Assembly (NCBI GenBank): GCA_038049695.1
Contig: CP142451.1
Span: forward strand, 43,039,001 to 43,103,000
DNA length: 64,000 bases
Direction of reading: 5' to 3'
Source of the DNA: Cinnamomum chago
Lineage: Eukaryota > Streptophyta > Magnoliopsida > Laurales > Lauraceae
The position numbers and the translations under genes were made by a program. This document shows, in pieces, positions 32,143-44,100 of the stretch (the first letter of the stretch is position 1; the number at the start of each line of letters is the position of its first letter). Under the pieces are notes generated by a model. The model was not told the origin of the DNA, searched no databases, and saw nothing but the letters and a program-made list of their open reading frames with translations.

Positions 32143-33908
32143 GCTTTGATACCAATTGTTGGAAAATAGGTGGGCCATTCAGATAGGTTTCAAAAACTTT
32201 TAACCCACTTGATGCAGGGATCAACCATCTAGAAGGCAACAAACCCAATTCAGGATGCAATCCCTCAAACTCATAAACCATGTACACCAACATATCCTAT
32301 CTAGAAGATAGGAAACAACACCTAAACATGCAACCATGAAATCTACAACATACAAGGATGTAGATTATACCTTTGGAGCTTTGTAGTGCTCTAGTGGAGA
32401 AGTTGAATTCTTTCTTTGATGATGAACACCTTCACTAATCAAATCAGAATCTCCAACACCTTTTGATCTTCCACGCTATGACCCGTATCAGATTCTCTTT
32501 TCTCAAGAAGATGGTGGAATCTCCAAGAGAAAACCCTAAAGGAAACTAGAAGAGAACTAGAAGAGGGAAGAGATGTGCAACAACTTGCATAAGAGAGGAA
32601 GAGAGATGACAGGTGTGAATCCCTAGGTGGGATTGTGCATTAGTACGTCCAAGGCACTCCTCTCTTCTTTTTATAACACTTAAGCAACCTCCTCTTACTG
32701 ATTGAAATAGAAGTCTTACTTCCATAACAATTAGTTGCTTACCAAATCACAATTAGAAGTCTTACTTCAAATATGATTAGTAACTTCCTCTTTTACTAAT
32801 TAAAATAGAAGTCTCACTTCCATTAATAATTAGTAACTTACTATTTCCACTATTAGAAGTCTCACTTCAAATAGAAATAGTAACTTTTTATTTCCTTTTA
32901 GAGTTCTACTATAATTAGTATCTTTCTAATATCTTGGGCTAGCGTGGGGACCACTAGGGATTCCTTAGAAAGTTGGCTCCAACTGGGACACGTGACCCCA
33001 CATCTCATGTGCAATTCGGGCCCACAGTTAATTGTAAATAACTCCACTATATAAATGCAATTGAACTCTAATCTTAGGAATATATTACAATGAAGATCCT
33101 AAACTTCAACATTACCACAAGTAGGCCCCTCCATCTATATCCATAGATCAATTGGACCTGTCCACCAAAATAGATCCATATCTTATTATCCTTGAGCCCC
33201 AATTAATTATAATAATCATTTGGTACCGATCCAATTAACTCTTAATCGGAATGGGTGCGCACTTACCAATGATAAATCCATTAATTGGCACAAAGATAGA
33301 TTCCATTTTGACCATTGAATGTTCCCACAGCTCTACTACCACGTACCCAAATCACCGAGGTGTTGACCTACAATTGGCCTCACTCATTGGTGACTCAAAG
33401 AAAATGAATAGATAGAAACTTGAGTTCATTAATGTCTCAGGATTATGAGCCGATTGCTAGGGAATTATGAGAGTAGACCTTAAAGTAAAGACAGTGTATA
33501 TAAGGTGCTTCTCATGGTCCTTCAATATATCCAATGTACCAGCACCATGATCCAGAATCTTACATTCCGATGATCGAGACAAATCACACTATCTCATAGT
33601 GATCAAAGTGTTGCAACCTTGTCAGATGAGATGCCCAATCTCATCACTGGTTGTGAAGATATTTAAGTATAAGATTTGCAATACATGTCTCCTGTATGTG
33701 GATCTCATCCATACACATGTATTACATCTAGTATACTTGTGGACTCCAGTACATCTCATGAACCATTATGTCATTCGTATTAGTTACGTGCAAACAAGTA
33801 ATAAAACACCATTCATCTCATGAAAGGAAAGTAATAATATATATTGATAAATAAAGAAATTAATCAATTTATTCATCAAATACTGGTATTGAGACCATAA
33901 AACTAACA
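32143..33908 (-). mobile_element. 5' LTR (family D, 1752 bp) plus PBS of a truncated copia-type element
   Basis: LTR 32157-33908 has ends TGTTGGAAAA and AACTAACA on the plus strand. Two bases beyond 32157 lies a PBS (32143-32154; minus TGGTATCAAAGC, tRNA-Met type), so this is the 5' LTR of a minus-strand element. Only a short leader remains left of the PBS (roughly 32050-32142) before family A LTR sequence; gag-pol and the 3' LTR are deleted. The right flank ATTCC corresponds to the A1 pol target site (GTTCC in A2). Small ORFs in the LTR match nothing I recognise. Confidence 0.75.
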
Positions 33909-36186
33909 ATTCCCATTTCCACTTCGGGATTTCTAACGGTTACAAAAGACCAGGTGGTTTCTGATGTTCTGCCTTCACTAGCTGACAAGTCATGCATCAG
34001 GACACAAAAGCTGCAATTTCTCTCTTCATATTGTTCCACAAAAAACGGTTCTTCAGATTGTGATACATTTTGGTACTCCCCGGGTGCATGGAATACCTTG
34101 CATTATGAGCTTCCACCATGATATCATTCCTCAGATTATCTATCTTTGCAACACAAAGTTGGTCACGAAAGTAAAGTACTCCATCCACAATTCGAAAATC
34201 TGGACGTTCCGAGATGTGTTCAATAATTTTAGCTAAATCTGGATCTTGCAATTGACTCTCCTTAATCTTCTGAATGAAAACAGGCTCAGTCACTGTCATG
34301 TTTGCCAACATAACTCCTTTTCTTAGCGGTTGTCATGCGTTGCATAGTTTTTCTCGTGCTCTTTCAATTGCCTTGAGCCATACGCTATGACTTTGCCATC
34401 TTGCATCAACACAGATCTCAGTCCCACATTTGAGGCATCGGTATAAATGACAAAACCACCACTGCCTGAAGGTAAAGTGAGAATAGGTGCAGAAGTTAAT
34501 CTCTTCTTCAGTTCTTCAAAACGGGCTTCACACTGTTCTGACCACACAAAAGGCACATTTTTCCGGGTTAACTTGGTCAAAGGTGCTGCAATAGATGAAA
34601 ATCCTACACAAACCTTCTGTAATAGCCTACCAAACCCAGAAAACTCCTGATTTCGGTCACTTTCTTCGGTCTTTCCGACTTGATCACTGCCTCAATTTTT
34701 GCTGGGTCGACTGCCAAACCTTCTTTGGAGATAATATGGCCTAGGAAGGAAACTTGTTCTAGCCAAAATTCGCACTTCCCAAGCTTAGCATACAATTGAT
34801 TGTCTCTTAGAAGCTGCAGTGACGTTCTCAGATGTTGCTCATGATCTTCTCTTGACTTGGAATACACCAATATGTCATTAATAAAGACGACTGTGAACTG
34901 ATCTAAATGAGGTGCAAAGATCTTGTTCGTTAGTGCCATAAATACTGCAAGTGCATTCGTTAGTCCAAAGGGCATCACCAAAAATTCATAGTGTCCATAT
35001 CGAGTCCGGAAAGTTATCTTCGGTATATCCGATTCTCTGACTCTCAGCTGATGGTATCCGGATCTCAAATCTATCTTCGAAAAGTACTTTGCTCCTTGCA
35101 ATTGATCAAGTAACTCATCTATCCTTGGCAATGGATATTTATTTTTGATGGTCACTTGATTCAACCTTTTGTAATCTATGCACATTCTCAATCTTCCATC
35201 ATTCTTCTTAACAAATAACACTGGAGCTCCCCAGGGTGAGACACTTGGTCTTATGAAACCTTTCTCTAATAACTCTTGCAACTGAAGTTTTAATTCACCT
35301 AACTTTGCAGGAGCCATTCTGTATGGTGCAATGGAGATATGAGTAGTCTCTGGCATCAACTCAATTGTGAATTCAACTTCCCTAACAGGTGGCAAACCTG
35401 GAATTTCTTCCGGGAATACATTTGGAAATTCACATACAACGGGGATTTCCTCCACCCCTTCTGATTGTTTACAAAACGCTATGAATCCCTCACATCCACT
35501 TCTTCATAGTTCTGTTGCTGACAAAGCTGATATAAAACCAGCCTGTGATATCTTTCTCTCTCCATGAACTTTACTCCAGAGTGCATTCCATCCAATGAGA
35601 AAGATATAGTTTTGTTAAAACAATCCATAGTGGCATGGTGACCTGCTAACCAATCCATCCCTAATATAACATCGAAGTCATGGATGTCCAACAGAATGAG
35701 GTTTGCTGGGAAAGTAACATCTCCTATCTTAACTGTACAACTAGGGTGATAAGTACTACAAACAACTTGTTTCCCTACTGGTGTTGTGACAATTAGAATA
35801 AAGTCTAGTTCGCTAACAGGCACATCAATCAATTTAGCAAACATAAGAGACAAGAAAGAATGGGTGAATCGAGGATCAAACAATATCTTAGCTTCTACTC
35901 CACAAACAAAGAGTGTACCTTCAACAACCTTGATGATGAGGTCTGTTTCGTTTCTGATTCGGTCTTCCTTGAGGTGCATTCCTGGGTTGTTGCTGAGGAC
36001 GGGCATTCTGATTCTATGGTTGTCGATGAGATTGCTGCTGCTAGTTCTGTTGCTTTGGCTGCCTTAGTTGGTTCTGGACCACTTGTTAATTTTGTTGGGG
36101 TGCTTGCCTTGGCTGCCGTGGAGCCCTATTGCCTTGGTTCCTATTATTTGGGCAATCCCTCATTTGGTGATATGTACTACCACACC
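33909..36186 (-). pseudogene. gag-pol: gag-pol fragment of Ty3 element A1
   Basis: In minus-strand order: the Gag knuckle end, protease (DPRFTHSF, altered active site), RT and most of RNase H, and the integrase zinc-binding end. It corresponds to about 42190-44826 of A2. Damage: RT catalytic pair reads FINDI instead of FIDD (Asn codon at 34877-34879); a frameshift after RRFV near 34600; a deletion of about 300 bp at 34326/34327 removing part of RNase H and the RH-IN linker; a stop after CDVRD in the PR-RT linker. The left side ends at the LTR D insertion and the right joins LTR sequence at 36187 within the Gag region. Not functional. The FINDI change and the frameshift are shared with A2. Confidence 0.88.
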
Positions 36187-38114
36187 ACAATTTGTAGAAA
36201 ACATACAAATTTTCTTAACTGGGAATGAATTAATGCATAGTGGTTTAATGGCGTACCACGGGTCATCTTGACATACGCTTAGTCCCTTAATGTCGATAAT
36301 ATATGCGGAGCTTGGAGCCACTAAAGATCTCCGACAATTAGGGATATAAAGTGTGTATCAAGACTTAATTAAATTTCCTGAGTAATTCTAACATCAAACA
36401 ACTCCATCATTTTTTCCATTTAAATTTCACGATTTGAGGTAATTCGATTCAATGTATACATCTGATACTACTATGCTTCAATGGGGTTTAAATGGGCTCA
36501 AAATAATGGGAAAATGGGCTGGAAAAAAGGGGCTGAAATGGGCTGGAAAATAGCCCAGAAATTGGGTCTGAAAATAGCCCTGAAATGGCCTGAAATGGGT
36601 TGCAAAACAGCCTAGAAATTGGGCCTGAAATCAGCCTGAAAACTGCCCAGAAAATGGGCCTGTAATCAGCCTAGAAATGGACCTGAAACAGGGGCCAGCC
36701 CCGCTCGAGCGGTGATGGGTCCGCTCGAGCGAGGCCCATCCAGAAGCCAGGCCGCTGCTCTCTAGCTGGGCTGCTGCCAGGCTGAGCCTGGTCCACTCGA
36801 GCGGCCCAAGGCCCGCTCGAGCGGACAGGGCTCTGCACGCCCAGTTTCAATGCAGGTTTTCCTGCCATGATTTTTTTTCCTCTTTGTTTGAATCTTTTTC
36901 CTTCCTTCTTCAATTCTATAAATGTCTATCAACCCTTCTAATCACCTGATGAGCTCCCCTTAGCAACCAACACAACCACCAAAATCCATTCCAGAAGTCC
37001 ATCTCCAATTAATGTTTCGAACTGGGTATGACATAGGAATGCAGAAATTTGAAAGAGAGCCTTTCTCCAACATAGCAAAACCACAACAACCGTGATATAC
37101 AAATACTGTAAAAACCATAGATCCCTGCATGAAATCATAGGTAAACTAATCCAAAATCCTTGATAATCACAGTCCTCTTAACTCAAGAAAATAGTCCACT
37201 ACAATGGCAAATTCATAAAAAGAAAACCATTTCATTTGCATGCATTATCAATCTTGTTTATTCACTTGCCTGAAGTCAAGATGGGTCTCAAATATACTCC
37301 AAATAACTCCTACACAATCAGCTGTAGACCTACACCAAAACCCATGGAAGAACCCATTTCAAAAATCCACAAGAATCTGAAAAACAATGGAGTTCTCCAT
37401 GAAAACCCTTGCATGCATTAAAAAAAGGCTTCTATTGATTAAATAAAACCAAGATTTGAGAAGGAAATAGCCATTGCTAACCTTGAGAAGCTCTAAAGAA
37501 GAAGGAGAGCTTGGATAAAATGATGTACCCCGCTGAAATCTCACAAAAATGGTACCAATGGATAGCTTGGAAGATGAGGAAGAGATTGGTGAAATTTGTT
37601 TTCCAATTGTGGGCCCCATTGGCCCCAAAGTTTCAAGTGACTGGATCGATCATTTGTGGGTCCCGAATGGAAACGACGAAGAAGACAAAAATAATCGTTG
37701 AAAAATCTAGTTTTCAAAAAGTATATTTCCCACATGATTTTCAAATTTTGAAATTTATGCACAGATTTGGGTGTGAAAAGACTGTTTTGTCATTTTTCTC
37801 GAAAAACGTAATTTCTGGGTTTCAAATGCAAACGGATAAACACAATAAAACAATTGTTAAGATCAATAAAACAATTCAAAAGGAGTAAAAATTGAAATAT
37901 TTTCGAAATCAAGAATAAATACTCCCAAAACAACACGCGTCACCCGGCGCCGGGGCCCGCGTCAAACTAAGTCTAATGCCTCTCCAAATTCCCCAAAGCT
38001 ATTCAAAAGTATAATCTAGCTTAAAAACCAACTAATCGTCCTCTAATCCCCCTTAGATACTAATCACAGCTAAATAAACAATTAAACATACTAAACCTGG
38101 GTCGGGGTCTGACA
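36187..38114 (-). repeat. Middle family A LTR (3' LTR of A2, truncated on its left)
   Basis: Plus-strand right edge GGTCGGGGTCTGACA (38114) is followed by the A2 PPT, so it serves as the 3' LTR of A2. The left part is missing: sequence begins at 36187 at a point corresponding to 31106 of the first LTR, joined directly to A1 gag. By position it is also what remains of the 5' LTR of A1. It includes a leader-like ORF (37359-37628, minus) ending near an AAGGTTAGC donor-like site. Confidence 0.78.
36699..36826. other. Two CTCGAG palindrome pairs in the middle LTR
   Basis: TCGA centres at 36706.5/36726.5 and 36798.5/36818.5, both 20 bp apart; spacers CGGTGATGGGTCCG and CGGCCCAAGGCCCG. Confidence 0.85.
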
Positions 38115-38122
38115 TCCTCCAC
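38115..38122 (-). promoter_or_regulatory. Left half of the A2 polypurine tract, split by solo LTR B
   Basis: TCC (38115-38117) next to the LTR edge plus the target-site duplicate TCCAC (38118-38122). The tract resumes with the second TCCAC at 41100 and CCCTTAG, so the undisturbed PPT read AAGGGG TGGAGGA on the minus strand. Confidence 0.82.
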
Positions 38123-41099
38123 TGTCGCGACCCCGGACCGGGAATCCCCAATCCGGGATCGGGACTAATTAGTGTGTAATGATTATTCAAGAGGATTACC
38201 TACATCCACAATATACAATTTATTTAATTTCCCACAGGTGTCCGCGGTGAGGATATCACAACCTTGCATGAATGTTTCTTTATAGTGCGGAAGCATGTAG
38301 CAAATCAAATAGTTGGACTATCTCTAGTCATGCAAGCATTAACATCAAATATCAAAACTGTATCAGAAAGAGCAATGATCTATAGCATGTTTCCCAAAAG
38401 TTGTTAAGGTTAAACAAAATATCATTTAGTTACATTCCCCAAAATTAGAGGCCAACAAAGGCCAATATTACAAAATAATAACCCAAAAGAATGGTTAAGA
38501 AGTTCTCCCCAAAATGTTACGCCTCTTGCAGCAACCCGATGTCTACATGACATCGTCAGCGCGCCACTCAACTAGAGGATGCGGCTCACCTACCGCCTCC
38601 TCCGGCTCCTCCTCAAGGAAACCGGTAACGGGACCTGAGTACCAAAGCAAAGGATCAGACACGACGGTCTGGCAAGAGAGTGAGAAGATACAACAACATG
38701 TAATAGATGAAATATCTCGAAAAGCAAGGAAATCTGTTTAAGCAAGAACTCTCATAAAATATAAATCAATTGCTAGAAAACATGTAAACAAGATAAAACA
38801 TATGAGGTAACCAAGGGGATCGGGAACTCACAAGATGGCAATCACATAAAGCTAAGTCCTCTGTCACTAAAGTGACAACAGTAATACGGGATGTTGTTCT
38901 CAGTCACACAAGGTGAGGAGAAACAACGCAAATCATATATACAATATAAATATACGGGAACGGGACCACGGTAGCGAACCGGGTATCGGGACGGGACCAC
39001 GGTAATGACCGGGTATCGGGCTCCAAACTGCAGCTGGCGAGACGGGAGAGGGATTTCCAAGTCGGTGGATCAAACCGACAAGGTATCCAAGCTTAGTGAT
39101 GCCGACTCATAGGATAAATAACACATCGAGACATATGCAAGTAAATAAAGTGCAAGTAAATCAATGAACGGGCAAGAATATTCAATAAATACCTTTCATT
39201 TCATATCGGGCAATACTCTTCGGGACAAGTCCATGTTACTAGTGTAACCATCAAGCTTTCGGGAAAACAGATTATGTAAAGTAAATCTTGGAAAAGAAGA
39301 AATAAAATGAACTATTACAATTCCGGGAAAATATTGATTTCAAGATCTATTTAAGTGAATAGGGGTCCCGTATGTCAATTATTGAAATAATTTGGTACTC
39401 CTTGAGTTTGAAGACATTCCGGGCTCCTTATGCACTTTTACTATTTTTAAAACTTAATATGAGCTTATGGATAGTACTAGATGCTATGATAGAAGAATCA
39501 AGACTATAACGGTCCATCCTAAGTATGATGTCAACCCGGAACCATCGAGCAACCTACTCAGTCACCGAAAGGAATTGAATTCGCGATACCCAAGGAAATA
39601 GACTTTGCATTTAGGTATGAAGAAGGTATCGTGTCGTTCCATCCCGTTCAAGATTGAAATAGATTGAACTTCGATGCATTCCGAACCAACCATGAAGAGC
39701 ATCGGCTCAAGACGCTCTCACATATGGTCAAGTGAGTCCAAGGAGGGTAGCCAAGGTCCACAAAAAAATAAATCTCAAAACCCACTGGCCGAAATTTCTG
39801 TACTAGAAATACACAGGGTCCGATCGATCATCCCAAAAAGCCTTACAGTTAAAAGTCAGACCGATCGATCGGCCTGTAGGTCCGATCGATCGGCACTGGG
39901 CGTGAAGCATGCCCGGGAACTTGATTTTTCTCCTTTTTGTTTCCTTTCCTTCCAACACCTCAACAACCACAAATAACTATGAACAAGGTGACTTAAACAC
40001 ATGATTCCAAGACATTAAATGAGGCTATCAAGATGTGTAAAGATCATTATTTCAACCATGGAAAAATCAATGAAAGCATGAAAACCATAAATGTTTCACC
40101 AAACCATTTCAAACTTAAAAACATCCAAACATTCACTTGCCTCAAGTCCAAGCTAGCCAAAATCAAGCCTCAAATCACTTCAATAGCTCAAAGCCAAGCT
40201 ACAATCAAAACCCCCAAAAACAACCCTAAAATGGGTTACACAAAGAATGAAAATGAAAGAACTTCCAATAATGCAAATGTAGCTTCCCTAAGGCTAGAAG
40301 ATTACAAATCTAGAAGATGAGAGGGATCACTTACTTGCAAGGTCCTCTAATGGACAAGGTAAGCTCAAGGGAAGTCTTGTGATGGAGGGTTCTCTTCACA
40401 AATGGTATCAATGGAGAGCTTGCAAGATGAAGAAGAGGTTGGTGATCTCCATTCCTAGATTGATGAGCTCTTGGTGAGGCTTGGAGATGGAGAAGCAAGA
40501 AGAAGAAGAAGAAACTTGCTAGAAAAACCCTAGGCTCAGATGTGTGCTGGAACAAAAGAATGGAATGCAATGGAGGGTTGGGTTCCTCTTTGTTAACAAA
40601 GGAGTTTGGGTCCCACAACTTAATGGACTTGAGTGGCTGAAATCATCTCTTTCGGTACCTCGGATGAATTCGACAAAGAAGGAAGAAATGATCGTCGAAA
40701 TTTCTAGTTTCCAAAAAGTATATGTTTCGCGGGTTTCGAGAATATTAAGTTTTGGGTACAGATTTGGTGTGAAATGATTGTTTTGCCCTCAAGGCTATGA
40801 AATCGGGTTTCGGGGCCTCAAATGGACACGGGATCAACATGAAAGTTGTAAGAATCCACAAGATGAATGCAACGGGCCAAAAACACAATTCAAAACACGT
40901 CGGGAAAATTTCACAAGAAAATGCAAAGCCGAAAAGGGAACCCCCAAAGGGCCCCACTAGCCAACAAAACACTCAAAGTAGCCCAAAGCTAAAATCAAGG
41001 TTATTCCAAACCCAACTTAACCAAAAACACTAATCAAGCTTAGCACTAACACGCAACTTAATTAGCACTAATCGGGTTCACTCGGGTCGGGGTCTTACA
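38123..41099 (-). mobile_element. Solo Tekay-type LTR B (2977 bp), TSD TCCAC
   Basis: Plus-strand edges TGTCGCGACCCC and GGTCTTACA, with TCCAC on both sides (38118-38122 and 41100-41104). No PBS or internal domain follows, so it is a solo LTR. It landed inside the polypurine tract of A2, three bases from that LTR. Inner landmarks: GACGGTCTGGCAAG at 38664, an ATCGAT palindrome pair at 39861-39893, and a leader ORF (40331-40618, minus) resembling that of LTR B'. Confidence 0.92.
39861..39893. other. CCGATCGATCGG palindrome pair in LTR B
   Basis: Two perfect CCGATCGATCGG copies at 39861-39872 and 39882-39893, separated by CCTGTAGGT; centres 21 bp apart. A third, partial site (TCCGATCGATCATCC) lies near 39820-39834. 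Confidence 0.9.
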
Positions 41100-41113
41100 T
41101 CCACCCCTTAGAG
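41100..41113 (-). promoter_or_regulatory. Right half of the A2 polypurine tract
   Basis: Second TCCAC copy followed by CCCTTAGAG; on the minus strand CTCTAAGGGGTGGA. The gag-pol stop TAA (41108-41110) overlaps the tract, as in G1. Confidence 0.8.
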
Positions 41114-44100
41114 CATTTGGTCCTCCAAATGAGCACTAACCTCTGGTAATAGCTGAGGGTACTTCTTCTGAACTTGATCACACATTTCCCAAGTAGCTTC
41201 ATCTGGCCCATGATTTTCCCATAGCAGTTTTACCCAATGAATTGTCCGGTTCCTCAATTCCTGTTCTTTGGAGTCAATGATTCTAACCGGTTTCTCAATG
41301 TAGGTGGCATCCTCCCGAACTTCCAATGGCTCATGGTGTAACACGTGTGAAGGGTCTGAGACATATCTCCTCAACATAGACACGTGAAACACATTGTGTA
41401 CACCCGACAACTCAGGTGTCAAGGCTAATCTGTAGGCCACTCCACTAACACGATTCAAAATCTCATACGGTCTGTTCAATCTCCTTGACAACTTACCTTT
41501 CTGACCAAACCTCAAGATTTTTCTGACCGGTGACACCCTCAGAAATACTTTATCTCCAACTTGGAACTATAGATCTCTTCTTCGAACATCTGCATAACTT
41601 TTCTGTCGGCTTTTAGCAACTTTCAAGCATTCCTGAATGAGCTTAACCTTTTCACTTGTCTCACTAATCACTGACTGTCCATGAGAGCTGCATTCTTCGA
41701 CTTCTTCCTAACATACAGGAGTCCTGCATCTTCTGCCATACAGTGCTTCAAAAGGAGTCATTCCTATGCTCGAGTGATAGCTATTGTTATAAGAAAATTC
41801 ACAGAGAGGTAAACTCTCATCCCACTGAGTCTTGAAATCAAGTACACAAGCTCGAACCATGTCTTCCAAGGTCTGAATGGTCCTTTCTGACTGTCCATCG
41901 GTCTGAGAGTGATACGCTGTGCTAAACTGAAGCTTCCTACCCATGGATTCATGTAAGGACTTCCAAAATCTCGAAACAAATATGCTATCCCGATCTGAAG
42001 TGATAGACACTGGTTGACCATGACGACTAACAATCTCTTTCACAAAGGCTTCTGCAAGAGGCAGCATGTGCATCTTTTTCCCGGTCTTCAATGGAATGAA
42101 GTGTACAGATTTTCTAAGTCGGTCAACTATAACCCAAATAACATTATTTCTTTTGCTCGTAGTGGGTAATCCCGAGACAAAATCCATCGTAAGATGTTCC
42201 CACTTCCACTTCGGGATTTCTAATGGTTGCAAAAGACCAGGTGGATTCTGATGTTCTGCCTTCACTAGCTGACAAGTCATGCATCGGGACACAAAAGCTG
42301 TAATTTCTCTCTTCATATTGGTCCACCAAAACCGGTTCTTCAAATTGTGATACATTTTGGGACTCCCCGGGTGCATGGAATAACTTGTATTATGAGCTTC
42401 CACCATGATATCATTCCTCAGATTAGCTATCTTTGGAACACAAAGTCGGTCACGAAAGTAAAGTACCCCATCCACGACTCGAAAATCTGGACGTTCCGAG
42501 ATGTGTTCAACAATTTTAGCCAAATATGGATCTTGCAACTGACTCTCCTTAATCTTCTGAATGAAAACAGGCTCAGTCACTGTCAGGTTTGCCAACATAA
42601 CTCCTTTTCTTAGCGGTTGAAAATCAACTCCCAACTCTTCAAACTGCTGAAAAGTACAAAATCCTTGCAAACTAGCCACAGTAACTGACTTTCTGCTGAA
42701 AGCATCAGCTACTACATTCACTTTCCCTGGATGATAAATGATCGAAAAATCATAATCTTTGATGTACTCCATCCATCTCCTCTGTCTCATGTTCAATTCT
42801 TTATGAGAAAATAAATATTGGAGACTGCGGTGGTCTGAATGGACTTCAAATTTTTCTCCATAAAGATAATGTCTCCACATCTTCAATGCAAAGACAACTG
42901 CCGCCAATTCTAAGTCATGCGTTGCATAGTTTTTCTCGTGCTCTTTCAATTGCCTTGAGCCATAGGCTATGACTTTGCCATCTTGCATCAACACAGATCT
43001 CAGTCCCACATTTGAGGCATCGGTATAAATGACAAAACCACCACTGCCTGAAGGTAAAGTGAGAATAGGTGCAGAAGTTAATCTCTTCTTCAGTTCTTCA
43101 AAACGGGCTTCACACTGTTCTGACCACACAAAAGGCACATTTTTCCGGGTTAACTTGGTCAAAGGTGCTGCAATAGATGAGAATCCTACACAAACCTTCT
43201 GTAATAGCCTACCAAACCCAGAAAACTCCTGATTTCGGTCACTTTCTTCGGTCTTTCCGACTTGATCACTGCCTCAATTTTTGCTGGGTCGACTGCCAAA
43301 CCTTCTTTGGAGATAATATGGCCTAGGAAGGAAACTTGTTCTAGCCAAAATTCGCACTTCCCAAGCTTAGCATACAATTGATTGTCTCTTAGAAGCTGCA
43401 GTGACGTTCTCAGATGTTGCTCATGATCTTCTCTTGACTTGGAATACACCAATATGTCATTAATAAAGACGACTGTGAACTGATCTAAATGAGGTGCAAA
43501 GATCTTTCTCATGAGTGCCATAAATACTGCAAGTGCATTCGTTAGTCCAAAGGGCATCACCAGAAATTCATAGTGTCCATATCGAGTCCGGAAAGCTGTC
43601 TTCGGTATATCCGATTCTCTGACTCTCAGCTGATGGTATCCGGATTTCAAATCTATCTTCGAAAAGTACTTTGCTCCTTGCAATTGATCAAGTAAACTCA
43701 TCTATCCTTGGCAATGGATATTTATTTTTTATGGCCACTTGATTCAACCTTCTGTAATCTATGCACATTCTCAAGCTTCCATCCTTCTTGTTAACAAATA
43801 ACATTGGAGCTCCCCAGGGTGAGACGGTTGGTCTTATGAAACCTTTCTCTAATAACTCTTACAACTGAAGTTTTAATTCACCTAACTTTGCAGGAGCCAT
43901 TCTTTTTTGTGCAATGGAGATAGGAGCAGTCCCTGGCATCAACTCAATTGTGAATTCAACTTCCCTAACAGGTGGCAAACCTGGAATTTCTTCAGGGAAT
44001 GCATTTGGAAATTCACATACAACGGGGATTTCCTCCACCCCTTGGGATTGTTTATCCTCCGTGATAAACGCTAAGAATCCCTTACATCCACTTCTTCATA

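Noticed and set aside
32157-33908. LTR D as a solo LTR
   Set aside because: A PBS directly adjoins its left edge and the flanks (CCAAT and ATTCC) do not match, so it is the 5' LTR of a truncated element.
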